From: JADKAV01 sp963704075
GTDB taxonomy: Bacteria > Actinomycetota > Actinomycetes > S36-B12 > UBA10799
Reading direction: 5' to 3'
DNA length: 64,000 bases
Assembly (NCBI GenBank): GCA_963704075.1
Contig: CAVPGV010000014.1
Coordinates: forward strand, 1-64,000
Part shown: positions 38,150-47,090 of the stretch, one piece after another
How the letters are laid out: every line of letters starts with the position of its first letter
Position numbering within the stretch: position 1 is the first letter of the stretch
Notes under the pieces: model-generated
What the model was told of the DNA's origin: nothing
The model's database searches: none
What the model saw: the letters and a program-made list of their open reading frames with translations, nothing else
Translations under genes and position numbers: made by a program

Positions 38150-39674
38150 TCAGGCCCCCATCGCCTGCAGTGACGTGATCAGGTCCACGGCGGTCGGACT
38201 CGAGTCCAGTAGGCCCTCGACGTGGGTCTTGGTGCCCCTCAGCGGATCCAAGGTCGGCACGCGCTGCAGCGCCGAACGCCCGGGCAGATCGAAGATGACA
38301 GAGTCCCAACTCGCTGCTGTCACGTGTTCGGGATACCGCCGGAGGCACTCACCACGGAAGAACGCCCGGGTATTCTCCGGCGCGTGGGTCACCGCGCGGG
38401 TGACCTGCTCGTCGGTGGTGAGCCGGCGAAGCCGCCCGCGCCGCTCGAGCCGTTCCCACAGCCCGCGCTGCGGGTCGACATCGGAGTACTGCAGATCGAT
38501 CAGGTCGAGCCGGGAGTCGCCGAAGTCGATTCCGTCGCGGCGTCGATAGCCGTCGAGCAGCGCCTTCTTCGCGACCCAGTCCAGCGATGTGGCCAGGTCC
38601 ATGGGGTCGCGCCGCAGCGCATCCACTGTCATGTCCCACTCGTCGAGGATCGCCTTCGTGGGGCCGTCGGCATCCACGCCGTACCGGTCGTCGACGAACT
38701 TGCGGGCCTGCTCGGCGAACTCGGCCTGCATCTGAACCGCCGTCAACCTGCGACCGTCGGTCAACTCGATCTCGTGGCGAAGATCCGGATCGTGGGACAC
38801 GGCGTGCAGATGGTGCACGGGCCGGTGCACCGCCATCGCGCTGAAGTCCCACTCGTGCTCGATCATGCTGAGCACCAGCGACGTGATTCCCATCTTCAGG
38901 TACGTGGCGTATTCGCTGAGGTTCGCGTCCCCGATGATCACATGCAGCCGCCGGTACTGCTCGGGATCGGCGTGCGGCTCGTCGCGGGTGTTGATGATCG
39001 GCCGTTTCAGAGGTCGTCTCCAGCCCGACCTCCACCTCGAAGAAGTCGGCGCGCTGAGTGATCTGGAAGCCCTTGATCTTGCCGTCCTGCCCGATGCCCA
39101 CCCGGCCGGCCCCGGCGATCACCTGTCGGCTGATGAAGAACGGGATCATCGTCGCCACGATCGCGGGGAACGGTGTCGGCCGGGGCATCAGGTAGTTCTC
39201 GTGGGTGCCGTAGGAGGCACCTTTGTTGTCGGTGTTGTTCTTGTAGAGGCGGATCTGCTGGGCCTGCGGGACCGCGGAGGCGAGCCGCGCGGCCTGCGCC
39301 ATGATCTGCTGGCCGGCCCGGTCGTACAGCATCGCCTCGTACGGGGTCATCACTTCCGGGGTGGAGTATTCGGGATGTGCATGATCGACGTACAGCCGGG
39401 CGCCGTTGGTGAGGATCACGTTGGCCATACCCACGTCCTCGTCGGTCAATTGGGACGCGTCGGCATCCGCACGGCTCATGTCGAAACCACGGGCGTCACG
39501 AAGCGGGGTCTCCACGTCGTAGTCCCAGCGGGTGCGCTGGTTGCGGCGGGCGTTCGCCGCACGGTCGTAGGCGGTCACCACCTGGCTGGACATGAGCATG
39601 GCGTTGGCGTGCGGATGCCCGGGGGAGGACACCCCGTACTCGGTTTCGATACCCATGATCCGCTGGACGCTCAC
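38150..39674 (-). CDS. dop: Dop, Pup deamidase/depupylase (one frameshift)
   Basis: Dop converts the C-terminal Gln of Pup to Glu and removes Pup from substrates. It has the N-terminal MGIETEYGVSSPGHPHANAM, the catalytic-loop Asp in ARLYVDHAHPEYSTPE, and YKNNTDNKGASYGTHENYL. The frame breaks near 39011. Deleting one base restores GLETTLKRPIINTRDEPHAD and a protein of 507 residues. The GTG at 39674 has TAGCCT at 39681-39686 with a 6-nt gap. It is divergent from pup, whereas in most actinobacteria dop and pup are co-directional. Confidence 0.93.
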
Positions 39675-39761
39675 CATCTCAGGCTAACCCGATGCGACGG
39701 GCTCGGCGCGGATGCCGCAATCGTGCTTGAGCGACTAGTGTCGGATGTACGGAGGTGTCTC

Positions 39762-39965
39762 ATGGCAGACGGACAAGAACACAAGCAGCGAACGCACGAC
39801 ACCCAGGAGTCCGAAGACGTCGTCGGCGAGCAGATCGATGCTGCGTCCGCCCGCAAGGCGGAGATCGATGCTGACGTCGATTCCATCCTGGATGAGATCG
39901 ACGACGTGCTCGAGGAGAATGCCGAGGAGTTCGTGGCCAGTTTCGTGCAGAAGGGCGGCCAGTGA
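39762..39965 (+). CDS. pup: Pup, prokaryotic ubiquitin-like protein
   Basis: The 67-residue protein modifier is acidic and disordered, with a helical ARC-binding part in the second half (ADVDSILDEIDDVLEENAEEFVASFVQKGGQ, given here as separate pieces: ADVDSILDEIDDVL, EENAEEFVASFV, QKGGQ). It ends GGQ, so it needs deamidation by Dop before PafA can ligate it. The ATG at 39762 follows GGAGGTGTCTC, and a possible TAGTGT -10 lies at 39736-39741. The stop overlaps the GTG start of prcB. It is shorter than many gene-calling cut-offs but certain from its sequence. Confidence 0.96.
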   Translation: MADGQEHKQRTHDTQESEDVVGEQIDAASARKAEIDADVDSILDEIDDVLEENAEEFVASFVQKGGQ

Positions 39966-40798
39966 CTCACGCTTCCGGTCTGCCCGCACATTTCATGCGT
40001 CCGGGATCGTCGTTCTTCGACTTCCTGACCGAACACGATCCCTCACTGCTCAGGTCCGCGGGTGGTGGGGCCACGATCGAGGCGCCGCACGGTACGACGA
40101 TCGTCTCCTGCCGCTTCCAGCACGGAGTGGTGATGGCCGGCGACCGGCGCGCCACCATGGGCAACATGATCGCCCAGCGCGACATCGAGAAGGTGTACCC
40201 GGCCGACGAGCTGTCGGTCGTCGGTATCGCAGGGACCGCCGGTCTGGCAGTGGAGATGGTGCGCTTGTTCCAGACAGAACTCGAACACTTCGAGAAGATC
40301 GAGGGGATGACGCTGTCCCTCGAGGGCAAGGCGAACCGACTCTCCTCCTTCATCCGCAGCAATCTCGGGATGGCCATGCAGGGGCTGGCCGTGGTGCCGC
40401 TGTTCGCCGGGTACGACCAGGCCTCGGACACCGGGCGCATCTTCTCCTACGACGTGACCGGGGGCCGCTACGAGGAACACGACTACTACTCGGTGGGCTC
40501 CGGGAGTCCGTTCGCCCGGGGGTCTTTGAAGAAGTTGTTCCGCGCCGAACAGGACGCCGACGCTGCGGTCAGAGTCTGCCTGCAGGCCCTGTACGACGCC
40601 GCGGACGATGACTCTGCGACCGGCGGTCCCGACATGACCCGCAGGATCTTCCCGGTCGTGTACACGGTTGACGCGCGGGGAGCCCGCCGGATCACCGAGT
40701 CCGACCTGCAAGTCCTCATGGACGCGGTGGTGGATCAGCGGTTCCAGCGTCCCGACGGTCCGGTGGCCACCGACCCGACGGGGGAGGCGACATCATGA
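39962..40798 (+). CDS. prcB: Proteasome beta subunit PrcB
   Basis: The 278-residue catalytic subunit is made with a propeptide of about 50 residues. Cleavage before TTIVSCRFQHGVVMAGDRRAT exposes the N-terminal Thr nucleophile; GDRRAT and the Lys of the DIEKVYPADE segment fit the family. The start is a GTG overlapping the pup stop (GTGA), and the end overlaps the prcA start (ATGA), so pup-prcB-prcA are coupled. Confidence 0.96.
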   Translation: MTHASGLPAHFMRPGSSFFDFLTEHDPSLLRSAGGGATIEAPHGTTIVSCRFQHGVVMAGDRRATMGNMIAQRDIEKVYPADELSVVGIAGTAGLAVEMVRLFQTELEHFEKIEGMTLSLEGKANRLSSFIRSNLGMAMQGLAVVPLFAGYDQASDTGRIFSYDVTGGRYEEHDYYSVGSGSPFARGSLKKLFRAEQDADAAVRVCLQALYDAADDDSATGGPDMTRRIFPVVYTVDARGARRITESDLQVLMDAVVDQRFQRPDGPVATDPTGEATS

Positions 40799-41490
40799 CG
40801 ATGCCGTTCTACGTCTCGCCCGAACAGATCATCAAGGACAAGGCCGACTACGCGCGCAAAGGCATCGCGAGAGGTCGGTCGGTGGTGGTCGCGCAGTACG
40901 ACCAGGGGATCCTGTTCGTCGCGGAGAACCCGTCGCGGGCACTGCACAAGATCAGCGAGATCTACGACCGGATCGCGTTCGCCGCGGTCGGCAAGTACAA
41001 CGAGTTCGAGAACCTGCGGGTCGCGGGAGTCCGCTACGCCGACCTGCGCGGCTACAGCTACGACCGCGCCGACGTCACCAGCCGGGGCCTGGCCAACGCC
41101 TACGCCCAGACGCTGGGCACCGTCTTCACGGAGGCTCAGAAGCCCTACGAAGTGGAGATCATCGTCGCCGAGGTGGGGGCCGACGAGGCCAGCGACCAGT
41201 TGTACCGGCTCACCTTCGACGGGTCGGTGGGCGACGAGCACGGATTCGTGGCCATGGGTGGGGCGGCCGAGGCGATCTCCACGCAATTGCAGGAACACTG
41301 GCGCCCGGACCTGACGCTCGAACAGGCGCTCACCATGGCCGTCGCTGCGCTGTCCGAACACGGTGGACAGGGGCCCCGCACCCTGGACGGGCAGTTGCTC
41401 GAGGTGGCGATCCTGGATCGCACCCGCCCGCGGCGCTGCTTCCGGCGACTGACCCGGGACGAACTCTCCGGTCTGCTGAACAGCGAATAG
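40795..41490 (+). CDS. prcA: Proteasome alpha subunit PrcA
   Basis: The 231-residue structural subunit forms the outer rings and gate of the 20S particle. The N-terminal MPFYVSPEQIIKDKADYARKGIARGRS is the gating segment and H0 helix typical of actinobacterial PrcA. No catalytic Thr is present, as expected. It is followed after 9 bp by pafA. Confidence 0.95.
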   Translation: MTMPFYVSPEQIIKDKADYARKGIARGRSVVVAQYDQGILFVAENPSRALHKISEIYDRIAFAAVGKYNEFENLRVAGVRYADLRGYSYDRADVTSRGLANAYAQTLGTVFTEAQKPYEVEIIVAEVGADEASDQLYRLTFDGSVGDEHGFVAMGGAAEAISTQLQEHWRPDLTLEQALTMAVAALSEHGGQGPRTLDGQLLEVAILDRTRPRRCFRRLTRDELSGLLNSE

Positions 41491-41499
41491 GGGCCGGTC

Positions 41500-42870
41500 A
41501 TGTCACGCAGGATCTTCGGGATCGAGACTGAGTACGGCGTGACATGCACGTTCCAGGGGCAGCGAAGGCTGTCCCCGGACGAGGTCGCCCGATACCTGTT
41601 CCGCAGGGTGGTGAGCTGGGGGCGCAGTTCCAACGTGTTCCTGCGCAACGGTTCGCGGCTCTACCTCGATGTCGGGTCCCACCCCGAATACGCCACCGCC
41701 GAATGTGACGACATCACCCAACTCGTGACCCACGACAAGGCCGGGGAACGCATCCTCGAAGGCCTGCAGGTCGATGCCGAGCAGCGGCTGGCCGGCGAGG
41801 GGATCCTCGGGGACATCTATTTGTTCAAGAACAACACCGACTCCGCTGGGAACTCCTACGGCTGCCACGAGAACTACCTGGTCGGACGGCAGGGGGAGTT
41901 CTTCCGACTCGCCGAGGTTCTGATTCCCTTCCTGGTGTCCCGTCAACTCATCTGTGGCGCGGGCAAGGTGCTGCAGACCCCGCGGGGAGCCACCTACACC
42001 GTCAGTCAGCGGGCCGAGCACGTGTGGGAGTCGGTGAGCAGCGCCACCACGAGAAGCCGTCCGATCATCAACACCCGCGACGAACCGCACGCGGACGCTG
42101 AACGGTTCCGCAGGCTGCACGTCATCGTGGGGGACAGCAACATGAGCGAGACGACCACCTTGCTCAAGGTCGGCTCCACGGACCTGGTGCTCAGGATGCT
42201 GGAGGCGGGCCTGCCGATGCGCGACCTGACCCTCGAGAACCCGATCCGCAGCATCCGCGACATCAGCCAGGACCCCACCGGCAGACGTCTCGTGCGCCTG
42301 GCGACGGGACGTTCGATCAGCGGTCTGGACATGCAGCGCGAGTATCTGGACCGGGTCACTTCGTTCGCCCGCACCCACGGCCTGCTCGCGGATCCGACAA
42401 GTGTCCACGCGCGGGTCGTCGACCTCTGGACGCGCGTGCTCGACGCGATCGAGGCCGATCGCCTGCAGGACGTCGCGACCGAGATCGACTGGGTGATCAA
42501 ACGCACCCTGATCGAGCGCTACATGGCCAAGCACGGTCTGGACATGACCGACGCACGGGTCTCGCAACTCGACCTCGCCTACCACGACATCAGTCGCAAG
42601 CGCGGGCTCTTCTACCTGATGTCCCAGAAGGGACTGCTGGACAGGGTGACCAGCGACATCGACGTCTTCGCGGCCAAGTCGATCCCGCCCCAGACGACGC
42701 GGGCGAAGTTGCGCGGGGACTTCATCAAGCGCGCGCAGGAGAAGCGGCGGGATTTCACCGTGGACTGGGTGCACCTCAAACTGAACGACCAGGCCCAGCG
42801 CACGGTGCTCTGCAAGGACCCGTTCAAGAGCGTCGATGAGCGGGTGGAACGACTGATCGCTTCGATGTGA
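41500..42870 (+). CDS. pafA: PafA, Pup-protein ligase
   Basis: The 456-residue glutamine-synthetase-like ligase activates deamidated Pup with ATP and joins it to substrate lysines. It has the N-terminal RRIFGIETEYGVTCTF, the catalytic Asp in SRLYLDVGSHPEYATAE, NNTDSAGNSYGCHENYL and RPIINTRDEPHAD. It is a paralogue of Dop, differing by the lack of the Dop loop. The frame is intact. Confidence 0.96.
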   Translation: MSRRIFGIETEYGVTCTFQGQRRLSPDEVARYLFRRVVSWGRSSNVFLRNGSRLYLDVGSHPEYATAECDDITQLVTHDKAGERILEGLQVDAEQRLAGEGILGDIYLFKNNTDSAGNSYGCHENYLVGRQGEFFRLAEVLIPFLVSRQLICGAGKVLQTPRGATYTVSQRAEHVWESVSSATTRSRPIINTRDEPHADAERFRRLHVIVGDSNMSETTTLLKVGSTDLVLRMLEAGLPMRDLTLENPIRSIRDISQDPTGRRLVRLATGRSISGLDMQREYLDRVTSFARTHGLLADPTSVHARVVDLWTRVLDAIEADRLQDVATEIDWVIKRTLIERYMAKHGLDMTDARVSQLDLAYHDISRKRGLFYLMSQKGLLDRVTSDIDVFAAKSIPPQTTRAKLRGDFIKRAQEKRRDFTVDWVHLKLNDQAQRTVLCKDPFKSVDERVERLIASM

Positions 42871-42917
42871 CAGGGCCGGAATCCGGTCAGCGCACACCTG
42901 CTACTAGGGTGATCTGC

Positions 42918-43446
42918 ATGCGTCGCTCCCTGCTGGCAGCCCTGCTGTTGATCCCCGCGCTCGCCCTGTCCGGCTGCGGATCCGACTCCGCCTCCGACTC
43001 GACGTCGCCGTCACCCACGGCCACAGTCCGCCAGCGACGGGGTGAGCGCGGACGGTGTGACGGTGACCGGAGAACCCGGTTCCGAGCCGACCATCAGCAT
43101 CGATACCGCGGCAACTCCGCCGGACCAGTTGGTGGTCAAGGAGATCACTGCCGGTGACGGTCCGGCCATCGGCCCCAACTCGCTGGTCACGGTCCAGTAC
43201 GTCGGGTCCTCCTGGTCCACTGGCGAGGTCTTCCAGAGTTCATGGGCCACCGGCGAAGCCGAGTTCCCCATCCAGGGTGTGATCCCGGGGTGGCAGGAAG
43301 GGCTTCAAGGTGCGACCCAGGGTTCGCGCGTTCTGTTGATCATCCCGCCTGACATGGCCTACGGCGCGGACCCCCCGCCAGGGTCGGGTATCGCCCCAGA
43401 CGAGACCCTGGCCTTTGTCGTCGACGTAGTGAAGGTGTCCTCATGA
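42918..43446 (+). CDS. FKBP-type peptidyl-prolyl isomerase lipoprotein (one frameshift)
   Basis: The N-terminus RRSLLAALLLIPALALSGCGSDS is a lipoprotein signal with lipobox LSGC. A Ser/Thr/Pro linker is followed by an FKBP domain (GPAIGPNSLVTVQYVGSSWSTGEVF, FPIQGVIPGWQEGLQGATQGSRVLLIIPPDMAYG). The frame breaks between 43017 and 43030, in the linker. One base removed gives 175 residues. The ATG at 42918 has TAGGGT at 42905-42910 with a 7-nt gap. It probably helps fold exported proteins and stands where pafB is often found. Confidence 0.87.
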
Positions 43447-43799
43447 CCGAGAAACCCGAGATCGATTTCCAGGAGGGCCCGGCGCCCACCGAACTGGTGA
43501 TCACCGACCTGATCGTCGGAGACGGTGCCGAGGCCGTGCCCGGTGGCAAGGTGACCGTGCACTACGTCGGCGTCGAATACGACACCGGTGAGCAGTTCGA
43601 TGCCTCGTGGGATCGTGGCGAATCCATCGAGTTCCCGTTGCGGGGTCTGATCCAGGGGTGGCAGGACGGCATCCCCGGGATGCGCGTCGGAGGCCGCCGT
43701 CAACTCATCATCCCGCCGGCCCTGGCCTACGGCGAGACCGGTGGACACCGACTGTCGGGCAAGACGCTGATCTTCGTGATCGACCTGCTCGACGCCTGA
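43443..43799 (+). CDS. Cytosolic FKBP-type peptidyl-prolyl isomerase
   Basis: The 118-residue single FKBP domain has no signal peptide. The core is VTVHYVGVEYDTGEQFDASWDRGE, FPLRGLIQGWQDGIPGMRVGGRRQLIIPPALAYGE, GKTLIFVIDLLDA. It overlaps the lipoprotein FKBP stop by ATGA, so an exported and a cytosolic isomerase are made from one message. Confidence 0.92.
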   Translation: MTEKPEIDFQEGPAPTELVITDLIVGDGAEAVPGGKVTVHYVGVEYDTGEQFDASWDRGESIEFPLRGLIQGWQDGIPGMRVGGRRQLIIPPALAYGETGGHRLSGKTLIFVIDLLDA

Positions 43800-43884
43800 G
43801 GCGGCGCCGACCTTCGGGGTCATGCGTCACGAACGCGCCGGTAGCGAATCCGACACCCTCGCATCACCCTCCATCCGGAGGTCG

Positions 43885-43916
43885 CGCCTTCTCGAAGGCG
43901 TGCCGCCTCGAGCGGC
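43885..43916. terminator. Paired small hairpins after the FKBP genes
   Basis: CGCCTT at 43885-43890 pairs with AAGGCG at 43895-43900 across a CTCG loop. GCCGC at 43902-43906 pairs with GCGGC at 43912-43916. They lie about 90 nt after the FKBP stop in a 295-nt gene-free stretch where pafB and pafC would be expected. No T-run follows. Confidence 0.4.
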
Positions 43917-44094
43917 GTGTCGCGGCACCCGACGCGATCTCCGACGGTAGTTTCGTGAGCAACTGCGGGTCCCCCAGAATGGGTGACATTGACTACGCAG
44001 AGTAGCGGGTTGCCCTACAACAGGACACCGCCCTCAACTTTCAGCATTCTCCTGCCGAAGGCACTATCACCAAGAGCCGAGGGAGGCGAGGACG

Positions 44095-44412
44095 ATGACC
44101 ACGATCAAGGCGACCTGCCCGATGTGCGGGGATGTGGATCTGACCCCCGCCCAAGTGCGGCTGACCGTGGCGCAGGCAGCGGGATGGGCGACGTACACGT
44201 TCACCTGCGGCACCTGCCACGACCTCATCGAGAAGGCCGCTGACGACGAAGTTGTGGCGCTGCTCTCCAGCGCCGGGGTGTGCGTGGATCATGTGCCGGG
44301 TGAGGTTCTGGAGGTCCACCGGGGTGCACCGATCACCTACGACGACGTGCTTGACCTTGCGCTGTGGCTGGAGACCCACGACGTCATCGTGCCGCACCTG
44401 GTCGCGCCCTAA
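44095..44412 (+). CDS. Zinc-ribbon protein of unknown function
   Basis: This 105-residue protein is not one I can name. It has two CxxC pairs, CPMCGD near residue 9 and CGTCHD near residue 39, which should bind one zinc. The rest contains a short segment VDHVPGEVLEVHRGAPITYDDVLDLALWLE. GGGAGGCGAGG precedes the ATG. It lies between the FKBP genes and tatA and may be transcribed with neither. A role in transcription or protein contact is possible but unsupported. Confidence 0.7.
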   Translation: MTTIKATCPMCGDVDLTPAQVRLTVAQAAGWATYTFTCGTCHDLIEKAADDEVVALLSSAGVCVDHVPGEVLEVHRGAPITYDDVLDLALWLETHDVIVPHLVAP

Positions 44413-44470
44413 TCGCCGCGGATCTGCGCAGCCGGTATCGACACTTGCCATGACGTCGTAGGCTGTACCC

Positions 44471-44740
44471 ATGTTTTCCAACCTCCGCGGTTCCGAGTGG
44501 ATCATCCTCCTGCTCCTCGTTGTCCTGTTGTTCGGGGCCCGCCGTCTTCCCGATGCCGCCCGCGGGCTCGGTCGGTCTCTGCGGATCTTCAAGGCTGAGA
44601 CCAAGGGACTCACCGAGTCGTCGGAGCCGAAGGAAGAGACCCCAGCGGTCGACGGTGCGGACAAGGCCCCACCTTCGGCTCAGGCCGCCACCGAACAGAG
44701 TGCTCCCGAAGCGAGCAAGCAGACACCGACGCAGAACTGA
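44471..44740 (+). CDS. tatA: Sec-independent translocase subunit TatA
   Basis: The 89-residue protein has one membrane helix (EWIILLLLVVLLFGARRLP), an amphipathic helix (DAARGLGRSLRIFKAETKG), and an acidic Ser/Pro/Ala-rich tail. TatA forms the pore for folded, often cofactor-bearing, exported proteins. The ATG at 44471 has TAGGCT at 44459-44464 with a 6-nt gap. tatC follows after 3 bp. Confidence 0.93.
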   Translation: MFSNLRGSEWIILLLLVVLLFGARRLPDAARGLGRSLRIFKAETKGLTESSEPKEETPAVDGADKAPPSAQAATEQSAPEASKQTPTQN

Positions 44741-44743
44741 TCC

Positions 44744-45595
44744 ATGTCCGCGCCCGTACAGCACGCGCGCGCGCAGATGCCGTTACGCGACCACCTGCGC
44801 GAACTGCGCCGCCGGCTGGTCGTCAGCCTGTTGGCCGTCGCAGCCGGCACTGTTGTCGGCTGGATCTACTACGAACCGATCTTCGACGTCATCTCCGAGC
44901 CGATCCAGGACGTGGTCAACGCCGCCGCCGCCCAGGGCCGCGACGTGCGACTGGTGGTCTCGGGGGTGACCGACGCATTCATGCTGCAGGTCAAGGTGGC
45001 AGTGATGGCGGGGCTGGTCCTGGCCTCCCCGGTCTGGATCTACCAGTTGTGGGCATTCGTCACTCCCGGCCTGCACACGAAGGAACGCCGCTGGGTGTAT
45101 CTCTTCGTCGTGATCAGCGTGCCGCTGTTCTTGTCCGGAGTGGTCCTGGCATATGTCCTCATGCCCAAGGGCTTGGAGGTCCTGCTCGGATTCACGCCGC
45201 AGAACGTCGGCAACTACCTGCCCGTGGACCGCTACCTTTCGTTCTTCATCCGCATGGTGATCGTGTTCGGGATCGGATTCCTGACCCCGCTTTTCATCGT
45301 CGGCCTGAACATGATCGGCGTTCTCAGCGGAAAACGCCTGGCGAGCGCTTGGCGATACATCATTTTCGGGGTATTCGTCTTCGCGGCCGTGGCGACGCCC
45401 ACGGGTGATCCGATCACGATGATGATGCTGGCCGCCCCGGTGATGGTGCTGGTCGGCGGTGCCGTGGTGTTCAGCCTGCTCAACGACCGGCGTCGTCGTC
45501 GTAACGGGTCCGAACCCGACTACGACAGCTTCGACGACGATGAGGTGTCCCCGATCCCCGAGTCGGTCGACGGCGAGGACTCCGCGCGCCGGTAG
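44744..45595 (+). CDS. tatC: Sec-independent translocase subunit TatC
   Basis: The 283-residue protein has six membrane helices, with the conserved start MPLRDHLRELRRRL that recognises twin-arginine signals. The acidic cytosolic tail is DYDSFDDDEVSPIPESVDGED. tatA and tatC are one unit upstream of helY, as in mycobacteria. Its stop codon TAG (45593-45595) lies within the -10 box TAGCGT of the next gene. Confidence 0.95.
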   Translation: MSAPVQHARAQMPLRDHLRELRRRLVVSLLAVAAGTVVGWIYYEPIFDVISEPIQDVVNAAAAQGRDVRLVVSGVTDAFMLQVKVAVMAGLVLASPVWIYQLWAFVTPGLHTKERRWVYLFVVISVPLFLSGVVLAYVLMPKGLEVLLGFTPQNVGNYLPVDRYLSFFIRMVIVFGIGFLTPLFIVGLNMIGVLSGKRLASAWRYIIFGVFVFAAVATPTGDPITMMMLAAPVMVLVGGAVVFSLLNDRRRRRNGSEPDYDSFDDDEVSPIPESVDGEDSARR

Positions 45596-45604
45596 CGTGA
45601 GCAC

Positions 45605-46498
45605 GTGCTGAAGGCCGCTGTGTTGATCAATCCCACGTCGGGGCGCGGTCGGAGCGCCAAGAACGCGCCCATCGCGGTGTCCAGGTTGCGCGAACGGGGC
45701 GTGCACGTGGATGTCCTGCAGGCAGACGATGCTGTGGGCAGTCTGGACCTGGCCAAGGCCGCGGTCGCTGACGGCATCGACGCCCTCATCGCATGTGGCG
45801 GCGACGGGACCGTCCATTGCGCGTTGCAGGCCGTCCACGGGACGCAGACGGTCTTGGGGATCATCCCGGTGGGGACCGGGGATGACATCGCCCGAGCGCT
45901 GGGCCTGCCGCGCGACGACGCTGCTGCGGCAGCGGATGTCATCGCAGATGGCCGCGTCCGCACCATCGACTACGCCGTGATCGCGGCGGCCGATGGTACC
46001 GAGGCGGCGTTCATCGCGGTGATGAGTGCGGGATTCGACTCGGAGGTCACCGAGCGGGCCAACACGATGAAGTGGCCGACCGGCACCTCCCGCTACCTGA
46101 TCGCGACCCTGATCGAACTCGGTGTGTACAAACCGGTGGAGTTCCAGATCACGGTCGACGGCCGGACCACGCGCGCCCAGGGCATGATGCTGGCTGTCGG
46201 CAACGGTCCCAGCTACGGCGGCGGGATGTATGTCTGCCCGGAGGCTGTGATCGACGACGGCGTGTTGGACCTCACCTTCCTGAGCCGGACCAGCAAGTGG
46301 ACTTTCATCAAGACGTTCCCGAAGGTCTTCAAAGGCACCCACATCCATCACCGGATCGTCAGCACGACGCGGGGTTCCCACATCCACGTCGACGCGCCCG
46401 GACAGACCGCCTACGCCGACGGTGAACGGGTCGGGCCGCTGCCTGCCGATGTGCGGGTCGTTCCCGGCGGCCTGCGGGTGTTCGCGCCGACTCGCTGA
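45605..46498 (+). CDS. Diacylglycerol kinase-family lipid kinase
   Basis: The 297-residue protein of the DagK/YegS type has the P-loop-like INPTSGRGRSAKN at the start, the ATP motif CGGDGTVHCALQ near residue 65 and GIIPVGTGDDIARALG. The second half is the beta-sandwich domain with GGGMYVCPEAVIDDGVLDLTF. It likely phosphorylates diacylglycerol, sphingoid or a related lipid. The GTG at 45605 has TAGCGT at 45593-45598 with a 6-nt gap. Confidence 0.88.
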   Translation: MLKAAVLINPTSGRGRSAKNAPIAVSRLRERGVHVDVLQADDAVGSLDLAKAAVADGIDALIACGGDGTVHCALQAVHGTQTVLGIIPVGTGDDIARALGLPRDDAAAAADVIADGRVRTIDYAVIAAADGTEAAFIAVMSAGFDSEVTERANTMKWPTGTSRYLIATLIELGVYKPVEFQITVDGRTTRAQGMMLAVGNGPSYGGGMYVCPEAVIDDGVLDLTFLSRTSKWTFIKTFPKVFKGTHIHHRIVSTTRGSHIHVDAPGQTAYADGERVGPLPADVRVVPGGLRVFAPTR

Positions 46499-46509
46499 AG
46501 TAGAGCCCT

Positions 46510-46537
46510 CCAAGGGGTCCCTCGGACTGCCCCTTGG
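46510..46537 (+). terminator. Hairpin after the lipid kinase gene
   Basis: CCAAGGGG at 46510-46517 pairs with CCCCTTGG at 46530-46537 (8-bp perfect stem, 12-nt loop), 12 nt after the stop codon. There is no clear U-tract, which is common in high-GC actinobacteria. Confidence 0.5.
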
Positions 46538-47090
46538 GACGGTGAGGGTTCGGGAGCGCCGCCCTCAGCGAGAACGGTTTGTTCGGTGGCGGTCTGCTCA
46601 GACCGGCGGAGATTCGGCCATCGGGGAGCGAATCCACGCGTGGTTTGCTCCCCCATACGCCAACCTCTCCCCGATGGTCAACTCGCGCCGGCGGTTGCCC
46701 CGCTTCCGTGGACCTGCTGCAGAACCCGACCGCGCGGCCAGCGAAACGCCGGCATACAGGCACCAGCGGCACGTCCGCGGCCAGGCACCGACCCGCCGTA
46801 GACCCCAGCGCCAGCAGCAACCGGGTGCGCCCCCGGCAGACTGACATACGGGGATCCGACCGCTGGCAGACGGTTCGCCTCCAGAACTGGGCATCAGAGC
46901 GCATTCCGTTTCGCGAAACTGCCATCTTTCGGAGGGAAGCGGCGAGAGAAATGCGTGCATATGTCGCAGATGCTCCACCTCAACGCGGCAAACGGGAGAG
47001 CCGATCGCCCACGAGTGGAGGCCGGTCGCCCTCGAGCCACCCGCAGCGTCAAGCAGCGGCCAAACGCTTACCAGCCCGTAGGCTTCAGAC
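46538..47090. other. Gene-free stretch before helY with nested palindromes
   Basis: I find no convincing gene in these 550 bases; the open frames have no family signal. CCATCGGGGAG at 46618-46628 is repeated inverted at 46667-46677. Inside it GGAGCGAATCCACG (46625-46638) is mirrored by CGTGGTTTGCTCC (46638-46650) around ACGCGT. A perfect 12-bp palindrome GTTTCGCGAAAC lies at 46908-46919, about 170 bp before helY. These may be operators or structured RNA. Confidence 0.5.

Noticed and set aside
46359..46925. A minus-strand 188-codon frame and plus-strand frames before helY
   Set aside because: Composition is Arg/Pro-rich as expected of non-coding high-GC DNA, frames overlap the lipid kinase end, and none has a -10 box or ribosome-binding site.
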